Assembly: GCA_963846315.1 (NCBI GenBank) | Contig: CAWJVM010000015.1 | Coordinates: 62,001 to 126,000, forward strand | DNA length: 64,000 nt | Source: RPQJ01 sp963846315 | GTDB taxonomy: Bacteria > Pseudomonadota > Gammaproteobacteria > Steroidobacterales > Steroidobacteraceae | Reading direction: 5' to 3' | Part shown: positions 57,251 to 64,000 of the stretch, in pieces | How positions within the stretch are numbered: position 1 is the first letter of the stretch | Layout: the number at the start of each line of letters is the position of its first letter | Position numbers and translations under genes: made by a program | Notes under the pieces: generated by a model | The model's input: only the letters and a program-made list of their open reading frames with translations | The model's database searches: none | Told to the model about the DNA's origin: nothing

Positions 57251-58336
57251 ATGGCGCCATTCTCCCCCCGGCTTCCGTCACCTTTCGGATGGGCACGCGT
57301 GCGCGTCGTGCTGGTCGCGGCGACGCTCGTGGGGCTGCTGCTTGCGATCGGCTCGGAGACGGCCACCGCGGTCGTGGTGCTGCGAGCCTGGGTCGTGGGC
57401 ACGGGCGCGCTGATCGCGTTCGCGCTGTTCGAGCGCTGGCCGCGTCGTCTGCCTGCCTGGCTTGACCGCTGGATACTTCAGCTCGCCGGTGTCGTCGTGC
57501 AGGTGCCGTTCGCGGCGCTGCTCGCGTACTGGCTGTGGCTGCGTGGACCGCCTCCGTTTGACACTGACGGCGACTTGTTGGCGGGTTGGGTTCTGCTCAC
57601 CTTCGCCGGCGTGCTGTTTGCACCGTGGATTGCACTGGGGGCCATGCTGCGTCAGACGCAGGCTTTCGCGCGCACACAGGCCCTGGAGTTCCGGCTCGAG
57701 CGCGAGCAACTCGAGCGGCGCGCAGTGGACGCGCGCCTGCGCCTGCTGCAGGCACAGGTCGAGCCGCATTTCCTGTTCAACACGCTCGCGAATGTTCAGG
57801 CACTCGTCGCGGCCGGCTCGCCGAGGGCGGTGCAGGTGCTCGCGAGCCTGATCGCCTACCTGCGGGCCGCGGTGCCCCGCCTGCATGACCCTGTGACCAC
57901 GATTGGCGACGAACTGCAGCTGGTGCGCTCTTACCTCGACCTGATGCAGATGCGAATGCCGGACCGTCTGGCGTGGACAGTGGATGTCGAAACCGGAACC
58001 GAGACGCTGGAGTGTCCACCGATGGCCCTGCTCACACTCGTCGAGAACGCCGTGCGCCACGGAATCGACCCTGCCGAGGAAGGCGGGAAGATCGACGTGC
58101 GCTTGCGTCTCGACGACGGCCGCTGCATTGCGTCCGTCACGGACAGCGGCATCGGTATGCAGCCGACCGGCGGTGGCCTCGGCACCGGCCTGGCGTCCCT
58201 GCGAGAACGGTTGCAGCTCGCATTCGGCGGCGACGCCGGACTCGAACTCAGCGAGGCAGAGCCGCACGGGGTGCACGCCAGGATCTGGTTTCCAGCAAGG
58301 CCGGTCCCGTCGCACGGTGGGGGGGGCATCGTATGA
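57251..58336 (+). CDS. LytS/YehU-type sensor histidine kinase
   Basis: 361 residues. About four membrane segments occupy the first 135 residues. A short helical linker leads to the His_kinase domain with the phospho-acceptor His in VEPHFLFNTLANVQAL near 174. The ATPase part has LLTLVENAVRHGID (N-box) and SVTDSGIGM, then GTGLASLRERL. There is no separate signal-binding domain, so sensing is probably by the membrane part. The response-regulator gene overlaps its stop (ATGA). Confidence 0.93.
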   Translation: MAPFSPRLPSPFGWARVRVVLVAATLVGLLLAIGSETATAVVVLRAWVVGTGALIAFALFERWPRRLPAWLDRWILQLAGVVVQVPFAALLAYWLWLRGPPPFDTDGDLLAGWVLLTFAGVLFAPWIALGAMLRQTQAFARTQALEFRLEREQLERRAVDARLRLLQAQVEPHFLFNTLANVQALVAAGSPRAVQVLASLIAYLRAAVPRLHDPVTTIGDELQLVRSYLDLMQMRMPDRLAWTVDVETGTETLECPPMALLTLVENAVRHGIDPAEEGGKIDVRLRLDDGRCIASVTDSGIGMQPTGGGLGTGLASLRERLQLAFGGDAGLELSEAEPHGVHARIWFPARPVPSHGGGGIV

Positions 58337-59112
58337 CACAGCGTCCCACGGCGCTGATCGCAGACGACGAGCCGCTGCTGCGCGATGCGCTCGCCGGCAT
58401 GCTTCTGGAGGCCTGGCCAGAGCTCGAGATCGTCGCGCACGCGCGAAACGGCCGCGAGGCGATCGAGCGCTTCGAGGCGCTGCATCCGGACGTGTGCTTC
58501 CTCGACGTACAGATGCCCGGCACCACCGGGATCGACGCGGCGCGTACGATCGGGAGGGGCGCGCACCTTGTGTTCGTTACCGCGCACGAGCAGTACGCCC
58601 TCCAGGCCTTTGCGCACGGCGTTCTCGATTACCTGGTGAAGCCAGTGGATACGGCCCGGCTAGCCGAAACGGTGCAGCGCCTGCGCGAACGGCTGCGGAC
58701 CGCGGCGCCGGTGGCCGCCACGGAGGTGCTGCTCGCGGAGCTCGCACAGCGCCTTGCGCGAACCCACCAGGGCACGCTGCGCTGGATCCGTGCATCCGTC
58801 GGCGCAACGGTGCGCCTGATCCCTGTCGCGGACGTGGACTACCTCCGGGCGGAGGAGAAGTACACCGTGGTCGCGTGGCGGGACGATGGCGGGCGGCCAC
58901 GCGAAGCGGTGATCCGGATGCCGCTGAAGGAGCTCATTGCCCAACTGGATCCGGACAGTTTCGCGCAGGTGCACCGCGCGATCGTCGTGAACCTCGCAGC
59001 AGTCGCGCAGGTAGTGCGGCACGATAACGACACCGCGGAGTTGCATATAAAGGGTCGCGAAGAGGTGCTGCCGGTGGCACGGAGCCGTGTACACGTGTTT
59101 CGGCAGATGTGA
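58333..59112 (+). CDS. LytTR-type response regulator
   Basis: 259 residues from the ATG at 58333; longer open frames upstream are shadows of the kinase gene. Receiver domain (about 5-120): ALIADDEPLLRDAL, phospho-acceptor Asp in VCFLDVQMPGTTG near 57, FVTAHEQYALQAF, and YLVKPVDTARL. The C-terminal LytTR DNA-binding domain (about 155-255) shows VDYLRAEEKYTVV, FAQVHRAIVVNL and LPVARSRVHVFR. It forms a two-component system with the preceding kinase; the target is probably near, for example the DUF2306 or DUF4386 genes. Confidence 0.94.
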   Translation: MTQRPTALIADDEPLLRDALAGMLLEAWPELEIVAHARNGREAIERFEALHPDVCFLDVQMPGTTGIDAARTIGRGAHLVFVTAHEQYALQAFAHGVLDYLVKPVDTARLAETVQRLRERLRTAAPVAATEVLLAELAQRLARTHQGTLRWIRASVGATVRLIPVADVDYLRAEEKYTVVAWRDDGGRPREAVIRMPLKELIAQLDPDSFAQVHRAIVVNLAAVAQVVRHDNDTAELHIKGREEVLPVARSRVHVFRQM

Positions 59113-59186
59113 CGGTCACCGGCAGGCCCCTCCGGACCAATCGCGACGAGTGGTCACACCCAGCCAGTCGGAGCCGTCAGCAGAGC

Positions 59187-59217
59187 GCATGCGGCCAACA
59201 GGAAGGTGGCCGCGTGC
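59187..59217 (-). terminator. Stem-loop beyond the GlsB gene
   Basis: GCATGCGGCCA (59187-59197) pairs with TGGCCGCGTGC (59207-59217) over 11 positions with one non-Watson-Crick pair and a 9-base loop. It starts 5 bases after the minus-strand gene stop at 59222 and lies between convergent genes, fitting a terminator, though without a T-run. Confidence 0.4.
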
Positions 59218-59221
59218 GACA

Positions 59222-59476
59222 TCAGCCCTTCTTGAAAATGCCGAGCGCGCGCAGGATGAAGATCAGTGCGACCGCGCCGACCACGGCGACGACGAATCGC
59301 ACGATGCCACCGGTCGGTGCGAGTCCCAGAGCGCCGGCAGCCCAGAAGCCCAGGAATGAACCAACGATCCCGACCAGCACGTTGGCGATCAGCCCCATTT
59401 GCGCATTGGTCTTCATGACGATGCTGGCCAGCCAGCCGACCACGCCACCGATGATCAAGGTGATGATCAAATCCAT
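59222..59476 (-). CDS. GlsB/YeaQ/YmgE family stress-associated membrane protein
   Basis: 84 residues with three membrane segments. Family signature: LIITLIIGGVVGWLASIVMKT at the N-terminus, the central NVLVGIVGSFLGFWAAG, and the final VGAVALIFILRALGIF. These transglycosylase-associated small proteins are induced by envelope or acid stress; the biochemical role is unknown. It is a single gene, convergent with the response regulator gene. Confidence 0.92.
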   Translation of the reverse strand: MDLIITLIIGGVVGWLASIVMKTNAQMGLIANVLVGIVGSFLGFWAAGALGLAPTGGIVRFVVAVVGAVALIFILRALGIFKKG

Positions 59477-59598
59477 GTTCCATTCTCCCTTCGTTGTGAC
59501 CGCAGATATGCGTTACAGATAGTGCGCGCTGCGCCGGAAATCCGCACCTGGAATTGCCTGCCCACGCGGAGTTGAACCTGGGGTCGTCGTTATCCGCG

Positions 59599-61296
59599 CT
59601 ACTTGCGTTGCATGGTCGTCGCGTCACGCACCGCCTTGAACTCGGTGCCCGGGTTCCATTGCGGCCAAGCGCGCGAATTCGCGAGCTGGTTGGCCATCTG
59701 GTAGATCAGAGTGACGTCCTGGGCCGCACCGCTCAGGTCCCAGGACGCGCTCCAGCGGTCGCAGGCCTGGTGATAGCACTTGCTCGTGTACTCGGCGACC
59801 CAGCGGTCACCGGCCTCACGCCCGCCATTGACGAGGTCATGTCCGCCGCCCATGCCCATCAGCAGCAACGTGGGCACGCCGCGCTTCGCGAACGGGAAAT
59901 GATCGGCGCGGAACGCCAGGCCGCGCTCGGGCTTCGCGTCCGGCGTGACGACTCGGCCCTGGCCAGCGGCTGCCTTCACCAGCATGTTCTCGAGTTCATT
60001 CTGCCCGGCACCGACCAACACGATGTCACGCGCGAGGCCGTTCGGCTGCAGCACGTCCATGGTGAAATTCGCGACGGTGGTCTCGAGCGGCAGCAACGGG
60101 TGGTCCGCGTAATACTCCGACCCCAGTAACCCACGTTCCTCGGCGGTCCATGCCGAAAACACGAGGCTGCGGTCCGGTCGTGGACCGTGCTTGAAGGCAC
60201 GCGCGATCTCGATGACGCCGGCGAGTCCGATCGCGTCGTCCAGCGCGCCCGCGCGGTAACGCAGGCCCTGTGCGTCGGGTTCGCCGCTGCCATAGGCGTC
60301 CCAGTGACCGCCAATCATGATGCTTTCGTGCGGATGGCGACGCCCCGTGATCTTGCCGAGCACGTTGTGGCTGTCGATGCGCGCGTGCGCGAGCGGGAAA
60401 TCTGCGCTGAACGTGGCACCCTGCAGTTCGACGGGGCGGAACGCCTTGCTGCGCGCGCTCTTCTTCAGCGCGTCGAAGTCGAGGCCCGCGCCACGAAACA
60501 GTTCGACGGCGGCGTCACGGTGCAGCCACGACTGCAGCAGCAGCTTCTCCTTCGCGGGGTCGGCCCGCACGATGTCGTAGCCTTCACCGTTCGGTGCGAT
60601 GGCGGTTTTCCAGCCGTACGCCGCGGGTTCCGTCTCGTGCACGATCAAGGCAGCGATCGCGCCGCGGCGTGCAGCTTCCTCGTATTTGTACGTCCAGCGG
60701 GCGTAGTAGGTGGCCGCCTTGCCGCCGAACTTGCCGTGGGCGTCGTCACCCGGCGCCGCTTCGAAATCCGGATCGTTGACCAGGTACACGGCAACCTTGC
60801 CGCGCAGGTCCATGTCCTTGTAATCGTCCCAGCCCCGTTCCGGCGCGCTGACGCCGTAGCCGACGAACACCAGCGGCGCGTTCTCGATCTGCACGCGGTC
60901 GACGGGGCGCAAGGCGAGGGCGGCCATGTCCACCTGCTGCACCAGCGATCGCTGCTTGCCGTTCACCGTGAAACTCATCGACGCGTCCGCCGGCACCTGC
61001 GTGCGGACCAGCGGTACCACCTGCACGTAGGTGCCGTCCGTGCCGGCCGGTTCGAGTCCCACGGATTCGAACTGTTCGACGAGGTAGGCGACCGCCTTGG
61101 TCTCGCCCGGCGTGCCGGGGGCACGTCCTTCAAATTCGTCCGCGGACAGCTTGCGGGTAATCTCCGACAGGCGTTGCGGGTCGATTGCGTTCTTCGCCGG
61201 CATGTCCTTCGCGGGATTCGCGGCCTGCGCCGCTCCAGGTGCCAGCAGCGGCAGTGCGAGCAGCGTCAAAGCCAGGCGCAGTGCGATCTTCGTCAT
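59599..61296 (-). CDS. Exported M28 family metallopeptidase with PA domain
   Basis: 565 residues. Signal peptide IALRLALTLLALPLLAPGAAQA. A PA-type insert (about 150-260) precedes and interrupts the peptidase domain. Zinc ligands fit GGHWDAYGSG near 325, GALDDAIGLAG near 347, the catalytic and ligand Glu pair in WTAEERGLLGSEY near 378, and the last His in CYHQACDRW near 520. It is predicted to be a periplasmic or secreted aminopeptidase or carboxypeptidase. It overlaps the monooxygenase stop (ATGA). Confidence 0.92.
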   Translation of the reverse strand: MTKIALRLALTLLALPLLAPGAAQAANPAKDMPAKNAIDPQRLSEITRKLSADEFEGRAPGTPGETKAVAYLVEQFESVGLEPAGTDGTYVQVVPLVRTQVPADASMSFTVNGKQRSLVQQVDMAALALRPVDRVQIENAPLVFVGYGVSAPERGWDDYKDMDLRGKVAVYLVNDPDFEAAPGDDAHGKFGGKAATYYARWTYKYEEAARRGAIAALIVHETEPAAYGWKTAIAPNGEGYDIVRADPAKEKLLLQSWLHRDAAVELFRGAGLDFDALKKSARSKAFRPVELQGATFSADFPLAHARIDSHNVLGKITGRRHPHESIMIGGHWDAYGSGEPDAQGLRYRAGALDDAIGLAGVIEIARAFKHGPRPDRSLVFSAWTAEERGLLGSEYYADHPLLPLETTVANFTMDVLQPNGLARDIVLVGAGQNELENMLVKAAAGQGRVVTPDAKPERGLAFRADHFPFAKRGVPTLLLMGMGGGHDLVNGGREAGDRWVAEYTSKCYHQACDRWSASWDLSGAAQDVTLIYQMANQLANSRAWPQWNPGTEFKAVRDATTMQRK

Positions 61297-62765
61297 GTGT
61301 CGTAATCCTCGAGCTTCGCTTCACGCAGCAGGCGCTGGTAGCGGATGGTGCTGTGCGGCCAGTTGTTGGTGATGGTGCCGTCCGCGAGCTTGTACCAGCT
61401 GGCGCCGGTCGCGGCCCACACGGACTTCGCCAGGTCCTGCTGCAGGCTGTGGTTGTAGGCTTCGAGCACGTCACGCTTGACGTCGATGCGCCGCAGTCCC
61501 CGCGCCTGCATCTTGCCGAGCGCGTCGAGGATGTAGTCGACCTGCGCCTCGATCATCACCAGGATGCTGTTGTGACCCAGGTTGGTGTTGGGGCCGTACA
61601 GCATGAAGAAGTTCGGGAAGCCGGTGACCGTCACGCCCAGGTAGGCACGCGCGCCCATGGCCCATTCCTGCTTCAGGTCGCGTCCGCCACGACCGGTGAT
61701 CTGCATCGGCGCAAGGAAGTCGGTGCTCTTGAACCCCGTCGCGAAGATGACGACGTCGGCCGCGTGCAGTTCGCCGGTCCGCGTACGCACGCCCGAAGGC
61801 TCGATGCGCACGATGGTGTCCGTCACCAGTTCGACGTTCGGTCGCGACAAGGCCGGGTAGTAGTCGTCGTTGAACAGCACGCGCTTGGCGCCGATCGGGT
61901 AGGTGGGCACGAGCTTCGCGCGCAAAACGGGGTCCTTCACCTGGCGTCGAAGGTGCGCGAGCGATTTCAGCCGCGCCAACACCTGCACCGGCTTCACCTG
62001 CTTCATCAGCGGCGTGAGCTGCAGCTCACCGAAAAAGAACCACTGTGCGTCGTGGTACAGCCGGGCGAGTCCGGGGAAGCGCGTCAGCAGCCGCTGCGTG
62101 CGCGGCGCGTAGAGGCGATCCTTGCGCGGCATGAGCCAGTTGGCCGAGCGCTGGAAAATGGTGAGCTTCGCCGCGAGCGGTGCGATCTGCGGCACGAACT
62201 GGACAGCACTCGCGGCATTGCCGATCACGGCGATGCGCTTGCCGGCGAGAGTCACGCCATGGTTCCACTGCGCGGAATGGAAGTGCGATCCCGCAAAGGA
62301 GTCCAGGCCGGGTATCGCCGGCGTCGACGGCCGATTCAGTTGTCCGACGCCCGCGATCACGAAATCGGCGACGAGCGTCGTGCCGTCCGCACAGGCCAGC
62401 GTCCAGGTGTTGCCGTCGTCGTCGTACGCGATCCGCGTGACTTCGGCATTGAAGCGGCAGTGTGGCAACAAGCCGTGCTTGATCGCGAGTTCGGTCGAGT
62501 ATCCGAGCAGCTCCGACTGCCAGGCGAAGCGCCGACTCCAGTCGGTCTTCTGTGCGAAGGAGAAGCTGTACAGGTAGGAAGGCGCGTCACACGACGCGCC
62601 GGGGTAGGTGTTGTCGCGCCAGGTGCCACCGAGCGTGGCCGCCTTCTCGAGGATCACGAAATCGTGCTGGTTTGCCTGCTTGAGGCGCATGCCCATGCAC
62701 AGTCCGGAATGTCCCGCGCCGATGATCGCGATCCGAGTCCGACGTGGTGGCTGACCTTGGCTCAT
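61293..62765 (-). CDS. Flavin-containing / Baeyer-Villiger-type monooxygenase
   Basis: 490 residues. First FAD-binding motif AIIGAGHSGLCMGMRL near residue 13, then LGGTWRDNTYPGASCDAPSYLYSFSF, the hallmark FAGSHFHSAQWNH near 158 (FxGxxxHxxxW type), the NADPH motif VIGNAASAVQFVPQIA, and ATGFKSTDFL. Class B flavoprotein monooxygenases oxidise ketones or soft nucleophiles; in environmental bacteria they often act on cyclic or steroid ketones. The substrate is unknown. It is coupled to the M28 peptidase gene downstream. Confidence 0.9.
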   Translation of the reverse strand: MSQGQPPRRTRIAIIGAGHSGLCMGMRLKQANQHDFVILEKAATLGGTWRDNTYPGASCDAPSYLYSFSFAQKTDWSRRFAWQSELLGYSTELAIKHGLLPHCRFNAEVTRIAYDDDGNTWTLACADGTTLVADFVIAGVGQLNRPSTPAIPGLDSFAGSHFHSAQWNHGVTLAGKRIAVIGNAASAVQFVPQIAPLAAKLTIFQRSANWLMPRKDRLYAPRTQRLLTRFPGLARLYHDAQWFFFGELQLTPLMKQVKPVQVLARLKSLAHLRRQVKDPVLRAKLVPTYPIGAKRVLFNDDYYPALSRPNVELVTDTIVRIEPSGVRTRTGELHAADVVIFATGFKSTDFLAPMQITGRGGRDLKQEWAMGARAYLGVTVTGFPNFFMLYGPNTNLGHNSILVMIEAQVDYILDALGKMQARGLRRIDVKRDVLEAYNHSLQQDLAKSVWAATGASWYKLADGTITNNWPHSTIRYQRLLREAKLEDYDT

Positions 62766-62817
62766 GCGGCGTCCCCGACTGGCGTCTTCTGGTGCTGGCA
62801 GCCCAAGCTTGCCGCGG

Positions 62818-63537
62818 TCAGCGCAACTCTGCCAGATAGGAGGTTCCGCCGAGCGCGTTCATCTGGCGTTGGATCCAGGCCTGCCGTTTCAGCACGTAGC
62901 GCGACGGCGCATCGACCTTGAAGCGCGTGGGTGCCGGCAACACGGCCGCGAGCAGCGCGGCCTGGGCCTGAGTCAGTCGCGCCGCGTCCTTGCCAAAGAA
63001 GCGGCGGCTCGCCGCCTGCACGCCGTACGTGCCGCGCCCGAACTCGGCGATGTTCAGGTACACCTCGAGGATGCGCTGCTTGCTCCAGCAGGCTTCGATC
63101 AGCACCGTGATGCCGGCCTCGAGACCCTTGCGGAACCAGCTCTGCCCGCGCCACAGGAAGATGTTCTTCGCGACCTGCTGCGAGATCGTGCTGGCACCGC
63201 GAACGCGGCGACCGCGCTCGCGATCCGCGAGTGCCTTGTCGATCTGCTTGAAGTCGAACCCGCGGTGGCGCAGGAACTGCTGGTCCTCGGATGCGATCAC
63301 GGCGAGGGCCGCGTGCTTCGAAATGCCGTCCCAGTCGACCCAGACCTTGCTGAATTCGTAGCCCTTCTCGCTCGAGAACAGCGCGCCCACGCGATCCGTG
63401 AGCATGAACGTGGTGAAGGGCGGATCGATCCAGCGCAGCGCGACGACCGTGCCGATCGTCAGTGCCGCCCAGGCTAGCCCTGCGAGCAGCAGCCCGCGCA
63501 GGATCCGGCCCGCCAGCCCGCGCCGACGTTTCGCCAT
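62818..63537 (-). CDS. mtgA: Monofunctional biosynthetic peptidoglycan transglycosylase
   Basis: 239 residues from the ATG at 63537 (MAKRRRGLAG); the open frame extends 30 codons upstream without family similarity. One membrane anchor (ILRGLLLAGLAWAALTIGTVV) precedes the GT51 domain: VIASEDQQFLRHRGFD (catalytic Glu near 82), RGASTISQQVAKNIFLW, RKGLEAGITVLIEACWSKQRILEVYLNIAEFG. It polymerises glycan strands from lipid II without transpeptidase activity. Confidence 0.96.
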   Translation of the reverse strand: MAKRRRGLAGRILRGLLLAGLAWAALTIGTVVALRWIDPPFTTFMLTDRVGALFSSEKGYEFSKVWVDWDGISKHAALAVIASEDQQFLRHRGFDFKQIDKALADRERGRRVRGASTISQQVAKNIFLWRGQSWFRKGLEAGITVLIEACWSKQRILEVYLNIAEFGRGTYGVQAASRRFFGKDAARLTQAQAALLAAVLPAPTRFKVDAPSRYVLKRQAWIQRQMNALGGTSYLAELR

Positions 63538-63565
63538 GCGGTGTTGCCCCGGGAAAGGGTGCGGT

Positions 63566-64000
63566 CTACTTCGCGGCTTCGACGCGCTTCGCGCTGACGA
63601 CCTTGATCGGCTCGACCGGCACGTCACCGTGGCCGCCGCGATTACCGGTCTTGACCTTGGCCATCGCGTCGATCACCGCCATGCCGTCGGAGATGCAGCC
63701 GAACACGGCATAGCCAGCGCTGCCGCGGCCCGGGTCGAGGTTCGAGTTGTCGACCAGGTTGATGAAGAACTGCGACGTGGCGCTATGCGGATCGTTGGTG
63801 CGCGCCATCGACAGCGTGCCGCGCCGATTCTTGACGCCGTTGTCGGCTTCGTTCTTGATCGGGGCGCGCGTCGTCTTCTGCCTCATGTCCTCGGTCATGC
63901 CACCGCCCTGCACGACGAAGCCCGGGATCACGCGATGGAAGACGGTGCCGTCGAAATGGCCGGCGTCGACATAGTCGAGGAAGTTCTGCACCGTGACGGG
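63566..64000 (-). CDS. ppiB: Cyclophilin-type peptidyl-prolyl isomerase (partial at window edge)
   Basis: The 144 visible residues form the C-terminal part; the frame stays open to the window end (P-V-T-V-QNFLDYVDAG), so the start lies outside. The cyclophilin core is clear: FDGTVFHRVIPGFVVQGGG, RGTLSMARTNDPHSATSQFFINL, and GYAVFGCISDGM. It isomerises X-Pro bonds. The C-terminus (VKTGNRGGHGDVPVEPIKVVSAKRVE) matches the PpiB branch. Whether a signal peptide exists cannot be seen. Confidence 0.93.
   Translation of the reverse strand, partial: PVTVQNFLDYVDAGHFDGTVFHRVIPGFVVQGGGMTEDMRQKTTRAPIKNEADNGVKNRRGTLSMARTNDPHSATSQFFINLVDNSNLDPGRGSAGYAVFGCISDGMAVIDAMAKVKTGNRGGHGDVPVEPIKVVSAKRVEAAK

Overview
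This is a GC-rich, densely coding stretch of a gammaproteobacterial chromosome. Evidence for the placement is gene order: amgK-murU divergent from lptD-surA-pdxA-rsmA-apaG-apaH, and gatCAB divergent from mreBCD-mrdA-rodA-mltB-dacA-aminotransferase-DUF493 facing lipA-lipB. Both arrangements resemble Pseudomonas and related lineages. The kynurenine genes and the large set of exported hydrolases point to a free-living aerobic heterotroph, possibly near Steroidobacterales, Nevskiales or Xanthomonadales; that finer placement is inference. I see no tRNA, rRNA, CRISPR array, prophage or insertion sequence.

Layout. 1-3.3 kb: end of an ion-transporter gene, HAD hydrolase, DUF486 protein, HIT protein, M23 peptidase. 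3.28-3.57 kb: a gene-free patch with a 223-bp imperfect palindrome and a separate hairpin. 3.6-10.9 kb: frameshifted YyaL-type protein, rlmI, then lgt-thyA-SET methyltransferase-folA, and an RNA m5U methyltransferase. 10.9-16.4 kb: two coupled exported hydrolases and a hybrid sensor kinase. 16.4-20.4 kb: a kynurenine pathway operon (3-hydroxyanthranilate dioxygenase, cyclase-family arylformamidase candidate, kynureninase, kynurenine monooxygenase). 21.2-30.3 kb: the apaH-to-lptD outer-membrane and ribosome operon with amgK-murU. 30.3-41.2 kb: lipoate synthesis genes convergent with the elongasome operon. 41.3-47.3 kb: gatCAB, class I fumarase and Hsp33. 47.5-53 kb: an ArsR/methyltransferase-like regulator followed by metF and metH. 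53-64 kb: accessory genes (D-aminoacylase-like protein, GFA protein, two small integral membrane proteins, a LytS/LytTR two-component system, GlsB protein, M28 peptidase, flavin monooxygenase), then mtgA and the end of a cyclophilin gene.

How the genes work together. The elongasome genes (mreBCD, mrdA, rodA, mltB, dacA, and mtgA further away) with murein recycling (amgK, murU) and outer-membrane assembly (lptD, surA) form an envelope-growth block. thyA and folA form the dTMP/tetrahydrofolate cycle, and metF and metH the methyl branch of folate metabolism. The kynurenine operon converts tryptophan breakdown products to 2-amino-3-carboxymuconate semialdehyde, the precursor of quinolinate and NAD.

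A striking property is that six conserved genes between 3.6 and 40 kb (yyaL, a secreted hypothetical, lptD, DUF493, mrdA, mreC) are interrupted by about eight single-base frame changes, while nothing comparable is visible in 41-64 kb. Because lptD, mrdA and mreC are normally essential, I read most of these as consensus errors in the assembly rather than real gene decay.
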